From the NCBI GenBank assembly GCA_024691325.1, contig JAILNR010000050.1:1-32300 (forward strand): a DNA stretch of 32,300 bases, read 5' to 3'. The position numbers and the translations under genes are program-made. The stretch comes from Saccharofermentans sp. GTDB lineage: Bacteria; Bacillota; Clostridia; Saccharofermentanales; Saccharofermentanaceae. The notes beneath the pieces are model-generated. The model saw only the letters and a program-made list of their open reading frames with translations. It was not told where the DNA came from and did no database searches. Numbering within the stretch: the stretch's first letter is position 1; each line of letters opens with the position of its first letter. Below, piece after piece: positions 15,050-23,653 of this stretch.

Positions 15050-15589
15050 ATGGCTATGGTGAATAACAGATTTTTCAAAGTGTTGACCGCGATTATCGGA
15101 TCAGCGGTAATAGCATCAATGACATGCGGATGTGAGGAAATCTTCGAGCTTATCGAAGAATCCGAACCCGGGACACAAGTTCCCGAAGATGTCGAACTTG
15201 AAGGTCCTTACGAAGTTGACCGCGTCGTCGACGGTGACACACTGATCGTCTATATCGACGGACAAAGAACACGTGTCAGGCTCATCGGCGTCAACACGCC
15301 CGAATCTGTCGCTGAAGATGAATCCAGAAATACCGAAGAAGGCGTTGCCGCCTCCGATTTTGTTAAAGAGCTTATAGATGAGACCGGTTATGAAGTCTGG
15401 CTTGAATACGATAACGAGCGTTACGACCAATACGACAGAACACTCGCCTATGTCTATATCGATTACGAAGGTGAACTCGTCATGCTCGAGAGGATACTTC
15501 TTGAAGACGGATACGCTCAGACCGTCCTGTACGGCACGAACGACCGCTACTACGAGGAATTCAGGGACTTGGAAGCTGATGCTTCCTGA
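15050..15589 (+). CDS. Thermonuclease (SNase)-domain lipoprotein (179 aa)
   Basis: This is a secreted, probably membrane-anchored, Ca2+-dependent nuclease. The N-terminus has a signal peptide ending in MTCGC (lipid-modifiable Cys26 or Cys28). The SNase domain runs from about residue 52 to the end. It has VVDGDT (D61, D63 for calcium), RVRLIGVNTPE (R77, E85) and QYDRTLAYV (R130), matching nuclease residues R35, E43 and R87. The calcium ligand equivalent to D40 is N82, a frequent variant. The chain stops right after EFRDLEADAS, so the last helix of the fold is missing or very short. The next base after the stop begins the convergent GGDEF-EAL gene end. Start ATG at 15050 or 15056; neither has a ribosome site. 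Confidence 0.88.
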   Translation: MAMVNNRFFKVLTAIIGSAVIASMTCGCEEIFELIEESEPGTQVPEDVELEGPYEVDRVVDGDTLIVYIDGQRTRVRLIGVNTPESVAEDESRNTEEGVAASDFVKELIDETGYEVWLEYDNERYDQYDRTLAYVYIDYEGELVMLERILLEDGYAQTVLYGTNDRYYEEFRDLEADAS

Positions 15590-15590
15590 T

Positions 15591-18308
15591 TTACTCGGCC
15601 GCTTTCCTGTCTGAATGAGCCTTAAACGAATATCTGTAGATTTCTTCGCGGATCGGTGCGGGAAGTTCTGTTATTACTTCCTTTGACGGGCGCGCCGTGT
15701 AGAAACCCTGTATATAGTCGGTACCGAGAAGGATACATGTCTCAAGCTCTGATGATGTCTCGACACCCTCGGACAACACCTTAAAGTTATTCTCATGCGC
15801 GAACTTCACGATATCTTTTACGAAATGCTGTTTCTGCGGATTCTCTTCGATACCCGACAGCAGCATCCGGTCGATCTTAACGTAGTCAGGCATATACCTC
15901 AAAAGGTTAACAACATTGGAATATCCCGTGCCGTAGTCATCAACCGCACTTTGAATACCCAGTCTGCTGTACTCTTCCTTAAGCTTGTTAAGTGTCTCGT
16001 CATCGAGCTCACTTCTCTCAGTTAATTCGATAACAACAGTATCCGACAGTGCCGTAAGAAGATTACTTATTACGATCCTGTCATTCTCATTTACGGTAAT
16101 ACCCGGAAGACTGTTGATAAAGACCTTCTTGCCTTCAAACCTCTTCATATCCTCCTTAACGATAGAGAGGATATTGAGGAATGTGTATGTCTCTATCTCT
16201 TCGAGCCTTCCAAGCTTGGTGGCATATTCGATAACCTCAAGAGGTGTTATCTCATAATCACATACCGGTCTCATCAGAGCCTCATATGCAAAGATGCTTC
16301 CATCCTTGGTATCAACGATAGGCTGGAAGTGATACTCGAATTTATTATTATCGAGAAGATCCTTAACGCGGTGCAGCATCACGGTCTCATCCTCAGTTGT
16401 TCCTGCCACAGGATGATTTCTGCGCTCGTTCATCTTGTTACCGTTCTTCTCGCTAACTGCTTCGTTAATAAGCCTCTCGATGTCGTCTGACGTCCTTACG
16501 CGTTCTGTGCTGTATCCGGATGTAAACTCGATATGCGTGCCGTTTCTCTCGTTATATACCCCGAGCGATTGGCTCAAAGCCTTAATCGTCTTATCTATAT
16601 ACTCGTCAGCATGCTCTTCTTCATTCCTGATGATAACGAACTCATCGTTTCCCAAACGGCCGCAGATGGAACCCGAAGCGCAGCAATTTCTCACGATTCT
16701 GCTGAAGTCCTTGATTATCTTGTCCCCGTTCTTGCGTCCCGAAGCCTCGTTGATGGAACCCAGGCCCACGATATCAACTGCAAGTATCGTGATGACCGGT
16801 CCTTCAAACTGAAGACTCGTGAGCTTCATCGTGTTCTCGACAAGACCGTCGTAGTTATTAAGTCCGGTAAGCGGGTCCGTAAACCTTATCTCATCCATCG
16901 TGTGCTTCGTGTTAACGAACACGGTCTGACGCCTTAAAGCCTCGATACCGAGCATGATATACCTGAGCCAGAACATATAAGAAACATCCATTCCGGCCAC
17001 CCTGTCGCCATAGCTTAGTGCCGCAAAGCCGAAGCACGCCGAATCAAAGTGGACAGGCGTAAACAGGAATGCCCTCGGAGTATCACAATGCTCGTGCAGA
17101 CAAGGCAGGATATCCTCCCTCATAAAAGGCTTGTAAAAGGAGATCTCGTTATCTTTGCCGCCATTAAGGCAAGTCATGATCTCGTACATCTTATCCGTGT
17201 AATCGACGCGCTTATACTCGACGCCGCCTTCTCCCCATGCCTGATTAAGACACAGGTGGAAACTGTCAAACTCCCCCAGGTAATCGAGATAAGACTCCAC
17301 TACCTCAAGCGCACTCGTCAGATCTTCCTTCGCATACATGTCCTCAACAAGTCTGTTATCAACCGAGTAGAAAGACCGCGCGAAAAGATCCGTCCTCCAC
17401 TTGTCTCTTAACATAACCTTGGGAACACAACTCTCACAGTGGCATCCGCATGATCCGCCGTGGAAGAAATCATACTCGGGAGTAAATCCCGGGACAGGAT
17501 TGCCGTCTATGATATTAAGTATCGTTGAAGCGGCATAGATGCCGAACTGATTAACAGGCAAAGGTATAGATGTAATCGGGCTGGGACTGGTCCTTCCCTG
17601 CTCAACCGAATCGTAACCTACTATCGCGATATCCTCAGGTACTTTAATACCGTGTGAAGTGAATGCTTCCGCAAGACCTATCGCCATATAGTCGTTAGCA
17701 CAGGCAAAAGCCTCGGGCAGTTCCCAGTTATTGTTAATAAAATCATTCGCGATATCAAAGCCACTGTTATACCAGAAGTCACCGTAGAATACGCGGTTCT
17801 CCTTTATGGGAAGATCGTACTTCTTCATGGTATCGATATATGCCGATAGTCTTTGTCTTGAATGAGGATGCCACTGCTTACCCGTTATGAATGCAATATC
17901 CTTGTACTTATGGTCATCTATGAGATGCTCCATAAGCTTGACGATAGCATCATAGTGGTTAAGCTTAATGGACTTAAAGTATTTACTGTCTGAATCCACG
18001 AACAGCACGGGACACTTCGCATTATCATGTAATTTGGTATCTATAAAATCGAGAACTCCCGGAGTCTGGATCGAGTCGCCCAATACGATTATGCCGTCGA
18101 ACAAAGACTCATTAACAAGATCGAAGATAGTACTCTCGCCGATCTCTCTTACTTTTGTCTCCTGGAATTTCTGATACATCGCGAAGACACATACATCACA
18201 ATCAGCGTCAAAGGCCTGCTTCTCGAATCCTTCGATAAACTGTTTCTGATACTCTTCATCCGGCTGTCCGCAAAGGACCGCAAGGCGTCTTCGGTCATAC
18301 TCTTTCAT
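15591..18308 (-). CDS. Cytoplasmic LacI-like sensor domain fused to GGDEF and EAL domains (905 aa)
   Basis: Residues 1-285 are a periplasmic-binding-protein-like sugar sensor of the LacI/GalR effector-domain type, with no DNA-binding helix-turn-helix and no signal peptide. A Cys cluster, CGCHCESC (287-294), and a ~170-residue linker domain follow. The GGDEF domain (about 470-620) has RLGNDEF at 551-557, so the second Gly is Asn. The EAL domain (about 645-895) is complete: E676 of EALMR, N732, E761/E764, D790-D791, K811, E847 and Q867 are all present. It should therefore cut c-di-GMP to pGpG, perhaps tuned by a sugar and by GTP at the GGDEF site. It is the last gene of a c-di-GMP operon, 27 bases after the membrane-protein gene, and may have its own TACAAT -10 box. 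The ATG at 18308 has no ribosome site. Confidence 0.9.
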   Translation of the reverse strand: MKEYDRRRLAVLCGQPDEEYQKQFIEGFEKQAFDADCDVCVFAMYQKFQETKVREIGESTIFDLVNESLFDGIIVLGDSIQTPGVLDFIDTKLHDNAKCPVLFVDSDSKYFKSIKLNHYDAIVKLMEHLIDDHKYKDIAFITGKQWHPHSRQRLSAYIDTMKKYDLPIKENRVFYGDFWYNSGFDIANDFINNNWELPEAFACANDYMAIGLAEAFTSHGIKVPEDIAIVGYDSVEQGRTSPSPITSIPLPVNQFGIYAASTILNIIDGNPVPGFTPEYDFFHGGSCGCHCESCVPKVMLRDKWRTDLFARSFYSVDNRLVEDMYAKEDLTSALEVVESYLDYLGEFDSFHLCLNQAWGEGGVEYKRVDYTDKMYEIMTCLNGGKDNEISFYKPFMREDILPCLHEHCDTPRAFLFTPVHFDSACFGFAALSYGDRVAGMDVSYMFWLRYIMLGIEALRRQTVFVNTKHTMDEIRFTDPLTGLNNYDGLVENTMKLTSLQFEGPVITILAVDIVGLGSINEASGRKNGDKIIKDFSRIVRNCCASGSICGRLGNDEFVIIRNEEEHADEYIDKTIKALSQSLGVYNERNGTHIEFTSGYSTERVRTSDDIERLINEAVSEKNGNKMNERRNHPVAGTTEDETVMLHRVKDLLDNNKFEYHFQPIVDTKDGSIFAYEALMRPVCDYEITPLEVIEYATKLGRLEEIETYTFLNILSIVKEDMKRFEGKKVFINSLPGITVNENDRIVISNLLTALSDTVVIELTERSELDDETLNKLKEEYSRLGIQSAVDDYGTGYSNVVNLLRYMPDYVKIDRMLLSGIEENPQKQHFVKDIVKFAHENNFKVLSEGVETSSELETCILLGTDYIQGFYTARPSKEVITELPAPIREEIYRYSFKAHSDRKAAE

Positions 18309-18335
18309 AACAATTTATTGTAGCACTTTAAGCGG

Positions 18336-19880
18336 TTAAATGCACTCGATGACTATCCATCTGACACTGCCGACACCATCGATACTCGACTCTACAACAT
18401 TGTCGTAAACGACGCGGTATCTGTCAGATGCATACTGGTCGATCTCATAAAGAAGATATGAGTATCCCTCACCCGTATTAATCAGGAAAGCATCGTTGTT
18501 GTAGCGGCCTCTGAACATATCAAGTTCAGCCAAAGAACCGATGCCCATCTGACCTCTTATGTGATCTTCAGGAGAGAACTCACTCATGAACGGATCGATC
18601 CTGTTATCGATATGCACTTTCACATCATTGAAAGCAAGCCATGAACCTGTATCAAATGAATTAAAGATCTTCGTGTATCCCTGCTGCTTAATAAACTCAA
18701 CAGCCTGCGGGTCGTAAGCCGCCATCTTCTCGATGTCGCTCATGGTACCCGTCGGAAGATACTTCGGGATATAAAGATAAGCTGTCACGCCGAGCATCAG
18801 TACACAAACAACACTTAATATCCTGTAGAACGAATCTGAAAGATCAACTGAAGGCATCTTCTTCACTTTAATAACCTCAGTACAGATCCACTTAAGAAGT
18901 GCCTCATACTGCTCTGGTGCGAACATAAGGTAAGCAACCGAATAGTAGACGATAAAACGCTTATAGACGCATGACATAATGAAGAACATGCAAAGAAGAG
19001 CAAGCTTTGTTATGGTCTTCTTCTCGAATTTCTTAACGCCGTCACCGCACATGAATCCGACAAACACAAGAAGGATCAGAACCATCTGTACGATGGAGAA
19101 GTGAGCGGGATTCCACTCATCGACCACTGCCCAGATATCGGTGGCACCTGACTGCTTAAGACCGAACAGATAGCTTCTTATTCCCATGGGATTTAAAAGA
19201 GAGAGGATAAATCCGGCAATCGCTCCCGAAGCTAGTATACCTGCATCCTTAAACTCTCTGTAAACCAAAGTGATGGCGATAAGCACAAGGTAAACGAGGA
19301 AAAACAACGGAAGAATTCCTCCCTGAAGCCAGCCTAAGAATAAGCAGCTTACGGCGAACACCGCTGCCTTTACGAGAGCTTTTCGATTGCTTAAGAATGT
19401 CGTGATGAGCAAGGTTACTGCAAAGATAGAAGTAACCGACGGACGCACGTTATAGTCGGGGTATCCTTCGAGCATCGGAGTGAAGATGACGACAGCCGCG
19501 ATGATGAAAGGATGCGCCTTGTCCTTAACGTAAGTGATCGCAGTAAAAGCTGCAGCATATATGAAAGCGGCTCCTACGGCGATGACGCCCCAGAGCTTGA
19601 ACATCTTGTACATGAAGCCCAGGATAAGATACCAGCCGCTCTCGTGAGCCGTGAAGACAAGGTTCTCGTGCCAGCTGTAGATCTCGTCCGTTATAAGCCT
19701 GCCCTGAGCGATATCATCAAGACCTATCTTGATCTGCATGCAGGTATCACCCACCATGCCGATCATCGAGGTTACACCTGAGAAGGGGCTGAACAGGAAC
19801 AGCACCAGAAGGTAGAGGAACAAGGTCTTAGCCGTGAACCTGCTTTCTTTTCTTAGATTAAGTTCATTTACTTCACGCAT
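18336..19880 (-). CDS. Multi-pass membrane protein, GT-C/PMT-like fold (514 aa)
   Basis: About ten to eleven membrane helices (residues 20-380) are followed by a C-terminal outside domain (about 385-514). The conserved stretch IFNSFDTGSWLAFNDVKVHIDNRIDPF matches a pattern of many bacterial GT-C-like proteins related to PMT/GT39 glycosyltransferases. I cannot identify a DE/DD catalytic motif with certainty; G-D-T-C at residues 44-47, in the first outside loop, is a candidate. It could add sugars to a surface polymer. The start overlaps the diguanylate-cyclase stop by 8 bases and has only a weak GGA site, so expression is coupled. Its place between a c-di-GMP maker and breaker suggests it is a c-di-GMP-controlled surface function (inference). 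Confidence 0.8.
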   Translation of the reverse strand: MREVNELNLRKESRFTAKTLFLYLLVLFLFSPFSGVTSMIGMVGDTCMQIKIGLDDIAQGRLITDEIYSWHENLVFTAHESGWYLILGFMYKMFKLWGVIAVGAAFIYAAAFTAITYVKDKAHPFIIAAVVIFTPMLEGYPDYNVRPSVTSIFAVTLLITTFLSNRKALVKAAVFAVSCLFLGWLQGGILPLFFLVYLVLIAITLVYREFKDAGILASGAIAGFILSLLNPMGIRSYLFGLKQSGATDIWAVVDEWNPAHFSIVQMVLILLVFVGFMCGDGVKKFEKKTITKLALLCMFFIMSCVYKRFIVYYSVAYLMFAPEQYEALLKWICTEVIKVKKMPSVDLSDSFYRILSVVCVLMLGVTAYLYIPKYLPTGTMSDIEKMAAYDPQAVEFIKQQGYTKIFNSFDTGSWLAFNDVKVHIDNRIDPFMSEFSPEDHIRGQMGIGSLAELDMFRGRYNNDAFLINTGEGYSYLLYEIDQYASDRYRVVYDNVVESSIDGVGSVRWIVIECI

Positions 19881-21546
19881 TCTTGTCCGTATCCTTCATC
19901 TGTTTCTTCATAAGGTACATCTTGTCGTCTGCAAGGCGCAGAGCCTTCTCGACATCGTGTGCCACCATATCCATCTTCTCGTAGCCGTAGGCTATCTCGA
20001 GCTTGATATCGTACTGGGGATGAGCATCATTATACTCATCGATAAGCTTCGTAAACTTATTTCTGGCATTCTCGAAGACATTGGGATTATCGGCACCGTC
20101 AATGATAACGATGAACTCATCGCCGCCCGTCCTGTAGCAGTTGCCTGCCTCACCGAAGCTTGTCTCGATTATTCTTGCAGCAGCCTTGATATGCTCATCG
20201 CCAGCTTTATGACCATACTTATCGTTGACCTTCTTTAAGTTGTTAACGTCGAGCTGAATGACGATGCACTCACCTGCCGCACCTGTCTTAACACGCTCCT
20301 CATACTCGTTGAATGCCGTTCTGTTCTGAAGTCCTGTAAGAGAATCCGTGTGGGCGAGCTTGCCCATCTCAGCCGCCTCAGACTCATACTTTCTGTAGTA
20401 GATAAGAGAATACATCTCGTTAACACCCAAAAGGAAGATGAAGATCATAAGACCGATCCTGAAGAAGTATGCGGAATCAAGTCCGGGAATCCCCGTCATA
20501 TAGCGGACAAGATCTATGAAGCCGCCTGTGGTTACCGCGGCAAAAGCGATGGTAACAGTTATCCTCGTTCCGGAAAGATTAAGCTTGCCTTCAACGGTTC
20601 TTATGATGCATAAGAATGAATAGATAACCGCAAGGATACACTCGATATGACTTAAGAACAGAAGGTCATGATATGTCGAGATCCCGAGTGATGAAAGCGC
20701 TATGTCAAAGGCGAGTGTCAGCACTGAAGAACCGATAATCGTATTCGCGAATATCTCCATCTTTCTTCCCGTCAAAAGGAAGATAAACAGAACAACAAGG
20801 GCCGGAAGAAGAATCAGACTTGCGTAGTTAACGAAGTGTATCGATACCGGAGTTCCGACAACTAGTCCGGTAATGATAGAACTGCTGCCGGTCCAGACAC
20901 CCGCATCGAATGCGAACAGACCCATGGCGGCAATCTCCTTGCCTGTATTCGTACTGTTCAGTATTGATAATCCGCCAAGGATCAGGCAGATACCAAGTAT
21001 TGCTATAACAATCGAGATACTGAAAGGAAGCAGTGCTTCTCCCACTATCTCAAGTATATAAGCGGATTTCTCCTCAAGTCTTATGTTCTTGAAGCTTCCG
21101 TTCGAATCACCTATCGTCTCGGCCTCTATGGTTACCTCTGACTGTTCTCCTACTGAACTTAGATCGATCGCATGAGGATATGTTCCGTAATACTTACCGA
21201 AGATGTCTGCAGTCTGCGGACAGAAAGAATATATGAGTTCCCCGTCAACGTAAACATCAAAGTAAACATTCTTGGCGATAAAGCAGAGACTTCTGCCGTT
21301 AACCTGATCTGAAGCAAGTTGGCATGACATACTTATCGTGTCACTGAACGAGTCATAAACGGCCGGTTTTTCTCCATCGGAGTTTGTCAAATACCAGTTG
21401 TCATCAATGGGTATGAAACTGTGGTCAACAACCCCCTCCGACGGGCTCATAAACCCTAGAAAACAGACGAATAAAAGAAAGATGGCGCACGAAGTTACGA
21501 GCGTCATAAACATGATCTTATTCTTTTTTGATTCCGTTCTTCTCAT
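19873..21546 (-). CDS. Membrane-bound diguanylate cyclase: outside beta domain, 7TM-like region, GGDEF (557 aa)
   Basis: An N-terminal helix (about 12-32) leads to a ~140-residue outside beta-rich domain with a jelly-roll look (KNVYFDVYVDGELIYSF). Next come about seven membrane helices, residues 180-385, as in 7TM-DISM sensors, and a cytoplasmic GGDEF domain (about 395-555). The active site is TGGDEF with GGDEF at 474-478 intact, and DVNNLKKVNDKYGH is the standard GTP-binding part, so it should make c-di-GMP from two GTP. Starts at 21546 or 21552 are both possible; neither has a ribosome site. TATAAT at 21577-21582 or TATAAA at 21553-21558 could be the -10. It is the first gene of the c-di-GMP operon. 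Confidence 0.9.
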   Translation of the reverse strand: MRRTESKKNKIMFMTLVTSCAIFLLFVCFLGFMSPSEGVVDHSFIPIDDNWYLTNSDGEKPAVYDSFSDTISMSCQLASDQVNGRSLCFIAKNVYFDVYVDGELIYSFCPQTADIFGKYYGTYPHAIDLSSVGEQSEVTIEAETIGDSNGSFKNIRLEEKSAYILEIVGEALLPFSISIVIAILGICLILGGLSILNSTNTGKEIAAMGLFAFDAGVWTGSSSIITGLVVGTPVSIHFVNYASLILLPALVVLFIFLLTGRKMEIFANTIIGSSVLTLAFDIALSSLGISTYHDLLFLSHIECILAVIYSFLCIIRTVEGKLNLSGTRITVTIAFAAVTTGGFIDLVRYMTGIPGLDSAYFFRIGLMIFIFLLGVNEMYSLIYYRKYESEAAEMGKLAHTDSLTGLQNRTAFNEYEERVKTGAAGECIVIQLDVNNLKKVNDKYGHKAGDEHIKAAARIIETSFGEAGNCYRTGGDEFIVIIDGADNPNVFENARNKFTKLIDEYNDAHPQYDIKLEIAYGYEKMDMVAHDVEKALRLADDKMYLMKKQMKDTDKNA

Positions 21547-21576
21547 AAACATTTTATATTTTATTAAAAGGGTTAA

Positions 21577-21582
21577 ATTATA
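21577..21582 (-). promoter_or_regulatory. -10 box candidate of the c-di-GMP operon
   Basis: TATAAT on the minus strand lies 25 bases before the first possible ATG (21552). No clear -35 is seen at 17 bp. An alternative TATAAA at 21558-21553 is 6 bases before the ATG at 21546 and would give a leaderless transcript. Confidence 0.45.
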
Positions 21583-21600
21583 ACAAGTACCATGAACACA

Positions 21601-21632
21601 TGAAGCCTCCGGGGTTGGAACCGGAGGCTTCA
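21601..21632 (-). terminator. Strong hairpin after metY, without a T tract
   Basis: TGAAGCCTCCGG pairs perfectly with CCGGAGGCTTCA around an 8-base loop. It lies about 40 bases past the metY stop, where a terminator is expected, but on neither strand is it followed by a run of T. It may act with a termination factor, protect the 3' end of the mRNA, or be part of the c-di-GMP operon's upstream region. Confidence 0.5.
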
Positions 21633-21671
21633 CGCTAGGCAGGAAATTTCAAATGAATTGTATTCGCTTAA

Positions 21672-22955
21672 TTAAAGTGCTGCAAAACCCTTCTCAAGGT
21701 CTGCGATGATGTCATCGATATGCTCTGTACCAATGGACAGACGGATCGTGCTCTGGTGGATGTTCTGATCCTCAAGCTCCTGCTCGGAAAGCTGTGAGTG
21801 AGTAGTTGTTGCAGGATGGATAACGAGCGACTTAACATCAGCTACGTTGGCAAGCAAAGAGAATATCTCCAAAGCATCAATAAACTTGTGAGCCTCAGCC
21901 TGACCTCCCTTAATATCAAATGTAAAGATGGATCCTCCTCCGTTCGGGAAATACTTCTTGTAAAGCTCATTCTGAGGGTGATCGGGAAGTGAGGGATGAT
22001 TTACCTTTGCAACCTGGGGATGGTTAGACAGGAACTGTACCACCTTCTTTGTATTCTCGGCATGACGGTCGAGTCTCAAAGAAAGTGTCTCGATACCCTG
22101 AAGGAGAAGGAATGCATTGAAAGGAGAGATAGAAGCACCCTGGTCACGAAGAAGGATCGCTCTTATATATGTAACGAATGCGGCAGGTCCTACGACTTCT
22201 GCGAAAGAAACACCGTGGTAACTCGGATTGGGCTTAGCTATAGGCGCATACTTATCTGCATTCTTAAGCCAGTCGAACTTACCGGAATCTACGATAATAC
22301 CGCCCAATGTGGTGCCGTGGCCGCCAAGGAACTTTGTTGCGGAGTGAACCACGATATCTGCACCATGCTCGATCGGACGGATGAGATAAGGAGTTCCGAA
22401 TGTGTTATCAATTACAAGAGGGATGTTATTGTCGTGTGCGATCTTAGAGAGTGCATCGATATCGGGGATATCACTGTTCGGGTTGCCAAGTGTCTCTAAG
22501 TAAAGAGCTTTAGTGTTAGGCTTGATTGCCGCCTTAACTTCATCAAGATTATGGATATCAACGAATGTGGTATCTATTCCGTAATTAGGAAGTGTGTGTG
22601 CAAGAAGATTGAAGCTTCCGCCGTAGATAGTCTTCTGAGCCACGATGTTATCGCCCTTCTGTGCGAGTGCCTCGATAGTATATGTGATAGCAGCGGCACC
22701 GGATGCAACTGCAAGTGCGGCAACGCCTCCCTCGAGAGCTGCTACTCTCTTCTCAAGAACATCCTGTGTGGAGTTTGTAAGTCTTCCGTAGATGTTTCCG
22801 GGATCTGCAAGACCGAATCTTGCGGCAGCGTGTGCTGAGTTATGGAATACATAAGATGTTGTCTGGTAGATAGGTACCGCTCTTGAATCTGTTGCGGGAT
22901 CTGCCTGCTCCTGTCCTACGTGAAGCTGAAGTGTCTCAAATCTATAATTGCTCAT
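21672..22955 (-). CDS. metY: O-acetylhomoserine sulfhydrylase (PLP-dependent, 427 aa)
   Basis: The enzyme makes homocysteine from O-acetyl-L-homoserine and sulfide in methionine synthesis. It is a cytoplasmic Cys/Met-metabolism PLP-enzyme family member. The start MSNYRFETLQLHVGQEQ, the NIYGRLTNST stretch, the DNTFGTPYL aspartate motif (D183) and the PLP lysine K208 in HSATKFLGGHG all match MetY/Met17. Length is normal for this subgroup (about 425-430) and longer than cystathionine gamma-synthase. The ATG at 22955 follows AAAGGAGA. It is transcribed alone; a dyad and a promoter-like pair lie upstream and a hairpin downstream. O-acetylserine use is possible, but the ~427-aa length favours the homoserine ester. 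Confidence 0.93.
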   Translation of the reverse strand: MSNYRFETLQLHVGQEQADPATDSRAVPIYQTTSYVFHNSAHAAARFGLADPGNIYGRLTNSTQDVLEKRVAALEGGVAALAVASGAAAITYTIEALAQKGDNIVAQKTIYGGSFNLLAHTLPNYGIDTTFVDIHNLDEVKAAIKPNTKALYLETLGNPNSDIPDIDALSKIAHDNNIPLVIDNTFGTPYLIRPIEHGADIVVHSATKFLGGHGTTLGGIIVDSGKFDWLKNADKYAPIAKPNPSYHGVSFAEVVGPAAFVTYIRAILLRDQGASISPFNAFLLLQGIETLSLRLDRHAENTKKVVQFLSNHPQVAKVNHPSLPDHPQNELYKKYFPNGGGSIFTFDIKGGQAEAHKFIDALEIFSLLANVADVKSLVIHPATTTHSQLSEQELEDQNIHQSTIRLSIGTEHIDDIIADLEKGFAAL

Positions 22956-23005
22956 TTTCTTATTCTCCTTTGTGTTTGTTTGGGTTCTCGTTTTTTGATA
23001 AGTTG

Positions 23006-23035
23006 ATTCTATTCCAAAAAAATAATTCCTACCAA
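23006..23035 (-). promoter_or_regulatory. Probable metY promoter
   Basis: On the minus strand TTGGTA (23035-23030), an 18-base spacer and TAGAAT (23011-23006) lie about 50 bases upstream of the metY ATG. The -35 is imperfect, which suits an activator-dependent promoter. Confidence 0.5.
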
Positions 23036-23054
23036 TACGGTGTGTTGATATTGT

Positions 23055-23075
23055 GTTATAGGATCAGCCTATAAC
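23055..23075. promoter_or_regulatory. Inverted repeat upstream of the metY promoter, possible activator site
   Basis: GTTATAGG and CCTATAAC are perfect 8-base arms around ATCAG. The centre is about 30 bp upstream of the -35 hexamer, where LysR-type activators of sulfur genes often bind (T-N11-A style dyads). It sits directly after the T tract of the preceding gene's terminator. The regulator is not in the window. Confidence 0.5.
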
Positions 23076-23105
23076 AAAAACAGCAGCCGCAAACGCAGCT
23101 GCTGT
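23076..23105 (-). terminator. Terminator of the 135-aa zinc-ribbon gene
   Basis: ACAGCAGC pairs with GCTGCTGT (23080-23105), with extra pairing inside, and is followed on the minus strand by TTTTTG. It is 28 bases past the stop of the gene. Confidence 0.8.
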
Positions 23106-23132
23106 TAATAAAACTTTTAATTTAAATCCGGA

Positions 23133-23540
23133 TCAGTCTTTCTTCTCTGAATCGTCTTTGTAAGCAACCATATCCGTATACGGATAGAAAGTTACTTCCT
23201 GACCGCAGAACATGCATTTTCCTTTAAGCGGTGTCTTTCTTGATTCCTGTATCGCTTTACCGCACTTAGGGCAGTTTACGATCAAAGGCTCGTAACTTTT
23301 CCTAAAGAACTTACTCGGATCAGCAAGAACAGTATCTATCTTATCGTAAAGAACGTCCTCGCTTATTCCGCTTGCCTTCAAAGCTTCCCACATCGCGCAG
23401 ACTATCATCTCAAGTCTTTGCATCTGGCTTGCTGCCATTACAGCTTTCTCCGATGCACGCTGTGCAGCTGAGTCAGCCTGATAGAGCATTGAAGCATTTT
23501 CTGATGCCGGATTAAAATCATTTGATGCAGTCAGTCTCAT
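23133..23540 (-). CDS. Hypothetical protein with C-terminal zinc ribbon (135 aa)
   Basis: The family is not recognised. An N-terminal Ala/Ser/Gln-rich helical half (residues 1-60, many Ala-Ala and Met) is followed by a short helical region. Then come CPKCGK and CMFCGQ (about residues 90-115), a four-Cys zinc ribbon as in many small regulators or secretion-linked proteins. It has no signal peptide. A strong GGGAGGG site precedes the ATG at 23540. It lies in its own unit, with a terminator on each side. The zinc ribbon is the only functional clue; the large surface protein upstream also begins with a zinc ribbon, but the two are not alike elsewhere. Confidence 0.82.
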   Translation of the reverse strand: MRLTASNDFNPASENASMLYQADSAAQRASEKAVMAASQMQRLEMIVCAMWEALKASGISEDVLYDKIDTVLADPSKFFRKSYEPLIVNCPKCGKAIQESRKTPLKGKCMFCGQEVTFYPYTDMVAYKDDSEKKD

Positions 23541-23576
23541 AATATATCCCTCCCTTTTCTATTCTTTATCACTATA

Positions 23577-23611
23577 AACAAAAACTGTCCCGCATACAAG
23601 CGGGACAGTTT
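23577..23611 (-). terminator. Terminator of the 1267-aa repeat protein gene
   Basis: AAACTGTCCCGC pairs perfectly with GCGGGACAGTTT around ATACAA (23582-23611), followed on the minus strand by TTTTTGTTT. It lies 43 bases after the stop. Confidence 0.9.
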
Positions 23612-23653
23612 GGAATTAACAATTGAGACTATATTACTCACTTTTACGGAAAA

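Noticed and set aside
21996..22499. Long plus-strand ORF opposite metY
   Set aside because: It is an antisense shadow of a well-conserved coding gene with no ribosome site or domain.
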